Part shown: positions 57,700 to 64,000 of the stretch, piece after piece | How positions within the stretch are numbered: position 1 is the stretch's first letter | How the letters are laid out: every line of letters starts with the position of its first letter | Source: Metallyticus violacea | Lineage: Eukaryota; Arthropoda; Insecta; Mantodea; Metallyticidae | Reading direction: 5' to 3' | DNA length: 64,000 bases | Assembly (NCBI GenBank): GCA_030762175.1 | Contig: CM060831.1 | Location: forward strand, 75,679,001 to 75,743,000 | The notes under the pieces: generated by a model | Databases searched by the model: none | Told to the model about the DNA's origin: nothing | The model's input: the letters and a program-made list of their open reading frames with translations, nothing else | Made by a program: the position numbers and the translations under genes

Positions 57700-58160
57700 T
57701 CTTACAGGTTGACCAAAAATCACCAGAATTTTGAACCGCGCTGTAGCAATGCGCAGAATGGGGAATAATTTTCCTGGGACAAGCCTTTCCTTGTCTATCC
57801 GTATTTTGCGGGACTAGTTAGTCCCTTTCAAAGTAAAGCCTGGAATGACGCCAGGGTTTCAAGCGACACGGAATAAAGTTTTAACAGAGACAGACAGAGG
57901 GAAAAAATAAACAAAACAGCACAGTTCTCGGTACAGCTGCTCTGGCAGACCAAGTACCTGAATTTACGGCGCGGGCGGCAGCCATTTTTAAACAAATTAC
58001 TCTCCCGCACTCTTTCGTATTTGTATTTTCATTGCCCCAGAAAGCCGTGCACATGACGTCACCCTACACGCCCTTTTCTAACCTGGCGGTTTTTGTGTTA
58101 AGTTCACGTTGTAACTATAATGGCGCCATTTCCAACTGCGGGCTCATCCTAAACGAATTC
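57700..58160. other. CpG-rich block, possible promoter or repeat
   Basis: CpG and G+C are clearly raised against the AT-rich surroundings. It contains gaatttacggcgcgggcggc next to agccattt, a gacgtcacc (CRE-like) and tggcgccatttccaactgcg. This style fits a TATA-less insect promoter, but there is no recognisable first exon on either side. The 62-63 codon frame starting at 58221 has no homology. Confidence 0.3.
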
Positions 58161-58985
58161 CGCATTTATTTGAATTTTCACAGAGGGATCTTTTATTTTG
58201 CATGCTACTGAGTCCGAACCATGAGCCAAGAATTTTTTCTCCGAGCAGTTCTAAGTAGCAGCATATTACAACAATTTCGTGGAATCGAAGACATTTTAAC
58301 GTTAATTTTAAAATGTCCCTATCATATTGTATGGATTGCTAATTACGTTATTATCATAATAAATGCCATCAAACTGCATCATCATTTTGGCTTTTGCAAC
58401 TTGAAAGAGTAAAATTACCCAAAATAAGTTGTATTGGTCCTACAACTAGCGGAGTAATATTTATTTTTCTGTTCAAATTTAAACAGCAGCCCAAGTTCCC
58501 AGTCATTACAGGGGGAAAAATTTTTATAGCTCTCAAAAGTGAGTTCGGTGTTCCATTAGAAATGTTGTATTTTTTGTATAAATTAATTTTAAATATGGAG
58601 CTATTCAGACTCAAGTTTTGAAACGGGCGCCTTGTGAGAGTATTTTAAGATATTTTGGCTATCCTTTAGCCTAACCTTGTTTTATAAGTTTGCCTTCTTC
58701 TTGTATTTCTTTAATATTTTAGTTTCGAAAATTAACAACAGTGTTAAGTGCCTTGTGATGTTTTTCAGCACATTTTCTTCCTACCTGGTAACTTCCACTC
58801 TCTCTTTCATTATCCTGTTCAACTGGATGGCTCGCCAGCTAATGATTGGTTCCTGGCCTATCGAAAGTTCTGCCATGCTATGGCATAACCGTCAGGCAGG
58901 TAAGCTTTTTCACGTTTCTTTTACATGAGTGTCTCTTCCGATTCATCGTGGGTTACGTTTCTTTTCGAATATGTCTTCAAAATGT
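58161..58985. other. Intergenic, nothing recognised
   Basis: Overlapping frames on both strands at 58369-58621 argue for chance. Confidence 0.4.
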
Positions 58986-59165
58986 TAGGCCCGGAGGCTT
59001 CTTCGAAGGATAAACTTCCTCTTTTTTCAGGCTTCAGGTTTTTTTATGTTCTTTTACAATCCTATGGCTTTACTTTCATAGGTAAGTCATTAATTAGGAT
59101 TTTTACGCCTTAAAAAATCAATCCACCCTGGCCGAATTTGAACCTGCGACTTCGGACTCTGGGTT
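58986..59165 (-). repeat. SINE family A, copy 7 (highly diverged)
   Basis: Plus-strand landmarks, reversed relative to the family: ggaggcttcttc, cttttttcaggcttcaggtt, ctatggctttacttt, cataggtaagtcat, taggatttttacgcctt, aatcaatccaccctggccga and atttgaacctgcgacttcgg (B-box relic). The oldest-looking copy; the tail is absent. Confidence 0.75.
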
Positions 59166-62100
59166 GCTCAGTGTTTAAGCATTGGTTGAACACTGCTGAC
59201 ACTAAGTCACATCTTTATAGTAATAGAATTAGGAATTGGAATACTGTGATCTTGCATGTAATGCATAATTGTATCTTTTCTCCGAGAAGTGGTAGGTTTA
59301 GGGTTTAGGACTTGGTTAAACTAAAGAGTTATTATCTACTACAACTGATAACTCCCCCCCCTTTTTTTGATCAATGCTCGAATTTTTCTGAATGTTTTAA
59401 CCATAGGGTCTGCCATGCTTTTATGAGTTACAAATAGAGCATCCTCCAGGAACCCCGATCTACCGCCTCTCACCTTTGCTGTCTGGTATTTTTATGAAAC
59501 GATTGTCTATGTTGTCCTTTTCATTCCACACAAGCTGCTGTCATAAAACGTTTTATCGAGATATAAATGCCATTATAGCCTTACGCTCGAAAATCTTGAT
59601 GTCTTCCAAATACCTGTCTCCATGAAATGACGTCATTGGATTCAGCTCCGACGGATTTCTTTGTTAAGTTACCATAGTCATCCCCCATTGAAATACTCTT
59701 ACTTCCAGTCAATAGCTTTTTTTCATGCATTATTCGGATTAACATTTCTGTTGTGGGTGAATCAAATGGTAATTTATTTTTAATTACATGATTTTTGTTG
59801 GGGTTAGATAGCCCTCTGATAGTGACATCATCAATTAATTAGTTGGGACATTTTATGATGAATATCCCCTTTATCAAGCACACTGTTTAAAAACTTTTTT
59901 ACATTTTTCTAATTTTTACAGATTGTTTTATAAGATTTCCCTATGACAATTTATGTTTCTTTTGATACAGGTTCTTTGAGGTTAAGAATCGGCAAAATTT
60001 TGTTCGACAGTTTCCTCGCCTACTAACCACAGTCGAAAAACGAACGACATATTAACATACACATATCCACCCTTTAACACTTAAGTAACAATGGAAAGAT
60101 ATGTGCAGTATACTGTTAGACGTGGAAACGGCACATCTTTTTGTTTTTGTTTGTTTTTTTTCATTAACAGGAATCGAGTGGCCCCTTTCCATCGACGTTT
60201 GTCATTTCATTACCACCAGGAATGAGGAAGAGAAGCAGATTTTCGTATTTCTACAAACAATGACTTTAAAGCATGTCCACAAGAGTGCGTTTAAATTGGT
60301 GGCTTCCGGTCAGGCGATGTTTAAATTCCAAATAATAAATTGCATTTAATTCTAAATGTTATAGTATAATATCATGCTATATATAGTAATTAAACAGTTA
60401 ATAGCACTCATAAGAACACACTATCGCTTTATTGCAGCTTTACTTTAGATGGTGCAAATGTATTATTTAAAATAATATTTACTGAAGTATTTGTAAAACC
60501 ATTTCAATGTATATAATAGTATTTGAGTCATTTTAAAATAATCATTGTCGTAATTTATGTGTAACGTTTTCCTTGAATGTCATTTTAAGAGTCTTCTTAA
60601 ATTTCTGAACCTTAACAACAATATCTGATATTTTTTAACGATTGTCTACCTTCACTAGTGAAAGTTAATTATCTCAGTTGAAAGGGACCTAAGGGGTTAT
60701 ACAAGGGTTTAGCTTGTCACCAGCACTTTCTAATTTATGCACGAAATTCTGCCCCAGTGAAACGAAGGGATGTATTTAGGATAGGATAATTTATTAAAAT
60801 ATTGTTGTATATAAATCAAGTTTTTATAGCAAGATCTAAGGAAAACTGAACATTATATTTTTAAATTCATCATATTCAAATGATTTAATCTGGAAATTCA
60901 ACTGAATAAACCAAGGGCTTACAGAGAAGTAGACAAATAAGATCTAAAATAGCAATAAAATACGTTCATAAAACTGATAATATTTAAATTATTTTGGCTA
61001 GGAAGTTTTGATAGAGGTAATAAAAATATTAAGATTTTATCACAGATGTGGAACCATAAAAAATAAATTTAAGTAATGAAATTTATTTATATTATATAAA
61101 GTAATGGTTGCCACTGCCGTCAGCGTGATATCTTGGACCATAAAAAAGAGAGATGAAAGGAAACTAACGACATCTGATGTATTACTTAGATCTGTTAAAA
61201 ACCGTTAAACAAGAAATGAAATGCCTAATAAAGCTATTATACAAGAACTTAAACTATTTTAATTCAAAATAATATAAAAAATAATAGACAAAACTTGAAA
61301 AATCGTATTAAAAGTATGGATCGAAACCTTTTTGCAGATAAAATATTCATTTAGCCCATAGATTGGCAGACCCAAAGTAAGATGAAATTAAAAAAATGAC
61401 TGAAATCGGAACAGAATCACATAACCTAATGCATGATAACAGCATAGGATATTCAACTTCTACTGAGAGACGTAGTAACGTTAAGGATCGCAAGAAGGAA
61501 ACCTTTCCTTGTGTAAGATGCAGTCATTTGTTTTCTAATTGCTAAAGAACTTCAAAAGACTCGAAACTGTCACACGAGAACAAAGAATCGTACACTTACA
61601 TCTTTGCTAATCTGAAAATATATTCATTTCCCTGCTGCTTTTTGAGAAAAATTTTGCTTAGGCTTATAAAAAATGCTATATTTCAAGAAAGGAGCATTGT
61701 AACAGGTGTGCAGTAAAGCTACAAACGAAATGAGGGTTCACTTATCGGATGAAGCGATCCTAACCAGCTCTTATGCATATTATATCCGTTAGTGACTACA
61801 GAGGCCATTCTCAACGGAGTTATCGTAAAAAGCATTCAAGCCAGCTAATTTTGTTTCTGATGAATACTTTATGTAAAAGCTACAACAGCCTTAACGTGCG
61901 GTTTTATATCGAGATGATGTATATACAAGGCGACTGCCATCAATAATTATGACGCAGATTGTTGAAAGCGCCTATAGGGAAAGCAGTAATTGGTTCATTA
62001 ACAGCGATACTGATCGAGTGTTAAATGTAGTCTCAAAGGATACTTGTCTGTTTGCCGACCAGTCAATATGTCTCTTTGCCCGCTTACCCATGAAGAATAC

Positions 62101-63696
62101 GCCTGATATTGGCTTGGTCTGCTGGTTGACTGAATGTGCATACAATGTAACTTCGTCCTGCTATAGCGATAGCATGGCTTATTCGCTCCGGTAAGATTAC
62201 AACTGCTCATTTCAGCTCCAGAGATAATGGTATCGAAAATCAATCTTGTTTGTGTTACCAGCAATGTCCCCCTGCCGTCTCCGGGATAAAAGATAAATCT
62301 GAGCTAATTCAGTCTTTGAATTTACGAGCATATCATCTTGCATTGAATTCATTGTTAATATATAACATATTTCACGCACAGTTAATTACTCAGCTAGCTT
62401 AAACCCACAATAACTGGTTTTTTTTTGTGTCTATAATAATTTGGCCTTATGTCTTTATTTTTCATAATAATTACTGTATCTATTTTTCCAATTTAATCAA
62501 TGTTTTATTGTTTATTTCTTACACTATTTTTAGTTTATATTCAACATATTAAGACTGGTTTCTGCGTGGATAACTTTCACACGAAATATCCAGTTTTGAA
62601 TTCGTTTTTCAGTGATTTATCCTTATATTAAAAATGTTTTAACACAAGGCTAACCCATATAGTAAAAACCATTTGCGCAGTTTTTTTGTTGAGTTGGTCG
62701 CATTAGCTATTACCAGTGTGGTACACATATTCGCCTGGAGTGGTTGTTGGTTCGTAAATTATTCTTTTGTTGAGTGTGGCAGTCTTTGAAATTATAAATC
62801 CACCGACTGTGAAGTTTGAACAGTTACTCGCGTTCTCTGGTGCTGAAAATATTTATTAGAGATTTTTGTAGTGTATGGAGAAGCTATGAACGAGGTTAGG
62901 AGTCAGGAAACGACAATAATTTTTTAAATAATGAAGCACATTAATATTCATTACGTGAGGGGATCAGGTCGCTATAATGTTATCACATATCACGTGACAT
63001 TCAAGAGTATCTACACTTTACAATGTTCGAAAGTGCCTCGACAATGTGTGAAATTGTGCAAAACTTTTTCAACACCGCAAGATGAATACCACAAATCCAC
63101 AAGTGCTCACATGAGCTGAACGAATGGATGCTGCATTGACTTTCCTGGAAGCATAATGATGTCAATGATTAAAGTATTACATGAGATAAAACATGAATTT
63201 CACGCAAAATCCGCCGAAAGGAAACAACCATAACTGAAGTGACATCATGCTCACTCGCCAAAAAAATCGTACAAATTAAACAAAAATGTCTTCACAGAAA
63301 CTGTAGCATAACCGTTTATCATTAAAGGGCGCTAAGAATAGCATTCTTATGCAACACTTATCGATGAGTGTAATGCTTGAATTGTAAGTGATAGGCCAGT
63401 AACTTATACATATCTATTTATATTACATATACAGCATTTATAAACAATGTATGTTCATACAATGACAGCTACTTATAGCAGTGTGATATAGACGCCATTG
63501 CACCCTAGATCACAAGAAAGATCATACAATTAAGTAAGGTTACAGATTACAGACCTAGGAAAAGTTTCGCTTTATACACAACCATCGATAATTGGAATTA
63601 CTTCAATCAGCAGCAACTTTGAAAGTTGTTCTCTAACGGTCAGAATATTTAGGAGAAACTTACATAAGTACTATAGTTCATAGATTAGCTTTTGCA
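59166..63696. other. Intergenic, nothing recognised
   Basis: Long AT-rich stretch. A 82-codon frame (60101-60349) and an 81-codon frame (61949-62194), the latter overlapped by an antisense frame, have no recognisable domains. A leader-like block lies at 62690-62910. No repeat family member was identified. Confidence 0.4.
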
Positions 63697-64000
63697 GTTG
63701 ACATGTATTTAATTATGTTGAAATATATTTAACCACATTTAATTATTTGAATAGATTTAATTAGGTTGGTATGTATTTAATAAAATAAAATAGATGTAAT
63801 TGCGTTGAAATGTACTCAATTAGACTGAAATGTATTTAAACACATTGATGTGCATTTTATTAGGTTGAAATTTAAATAATTAATTTGGCATATATCTATT
63901 TAATTACGTTAAGTATATTTAAATTGGTTGAAATGATTTTAATTGGATTAAAATGAATTGAAAATGGTTGATAAATTTATAAAAATGTCTATAATTAGAC
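63697..64000. repeat. Degenerate ~20 bp minisatellite, runs off the window
   Basis: About 15 variants of gttgaaatgtatttaattag follow one another: gttgacatgtatttaattat, gttgaaatatatttaac, gttggtatgtatttaataaa, gttgaaatgtactcaattag, ctgaaatgtatttaaacaca, gttgaaatgattttaattgg and others. Unit length varies from 18 to 24. The array continues to the last base, so its true length is unknown. Confidence 0.85.

Noticed and set aside
14046..59640. Several tgacgtca strings (near 14046, 22383, 24363, 58056, 59628) as a CRE cluster
   Set aside because: They are spread over 45 kb, one lies inside MLE2, and none sits by a recognisable start site.
1..64000. CRISPR array, prokaryotic operons, rRNA, integron or phage genes
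   Set aside because: No regularly spaced identical repeats with spacers, no ribosome-binding-site-led gene strings, and no rRNA motifs were seen; the content is that of a eukaryotic nuclear genome.

Overview
The window looks like non-coding chromosomal DNA from an arthropod, most likely an insect. It is AT-rich and has no long open reading frame. It carries several mariner, Tigger-like and non-LTR relics, at least two dispersed tRNA-headed SINE families and many microsatellites. The repeat set and the sparse, transposon-rich intergenic character would fit a large polyneopteran genome (cockroach, termite or stick-insect type), but that placement is a guess. I found no host protein-coding exon, rRNA, true tRNA gene, CRISPR or prokaryotic operon that I can support. 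Nearly all open stretches are chance frames or antisense shadows of transposon relics.

Layout. 0-9 kb: two reverse-strand copies of SINE family A, a near full-length but broken mariner on the minus strand (3380-4533) and one copy of an unclassified dispersed repeat E. 9-16 kb: mostly empty, then a SINE A copy whose interior has turned into an AAAG microsatellite, followed by a CTA/CTG microsatellite. 16-20 kb: possible hAT-like ends, a LINE reverse-transcriptase relic, a SINE B copy with an intact B box and a nested hairpin. 22-24 kb: a mariner relic of a second lineage followed by a ~560 bp non-autonomous element with long inverted repeats. 24.5-26.2 kb: a dense array of a 20 bp repeat, an ~80 bp repeat with alternating (dimeric) structure, SINE B and SINE A pieces, another SINE-like piece, a LINE relic and a SINE D piece.

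32-36 kb holds a possible LINE zinc-finger tail, a decayed insect DDE transposon and a mariner stub. 37-43 kb is the most informative segment. A Tigger/pogo-like transposase is recognisable in two halves (37.6-38.7 kb and 42.4-43.15 kb), and the 3.7 kb between them contains a full-length mariner with both terminal repeats (39584-40859). At 44.5 kb there is an almost complete SINE A copy with a perfect 13 bp target-site duplication. 45.5 kb holds one more mariner relic. 52.1-52.5 kb is a perfect 200 bp tandem duplication. 54-57.6 kb has two SINE B copies (one with an internal AT microsatellite and a perfect 58 bp palindrome), a second copy of repeat E and a SINE-like element C. The last 300 bp are a degenerate ~20 bp minisatellite that runs off the window.

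No genes act together here. The biology visible is that of successive transposon invasions (at least five Tc1/mariner-superfamily lineages, several non-LTR and SINE families), decay, nesting, and repeat birth inside dead elements. I did not see a convincing new functional system. The best leads are the SINE families, the SINE-born microsatellites and palindrome, the nested Tigger/mariner locus and the dimeric minisatellite.
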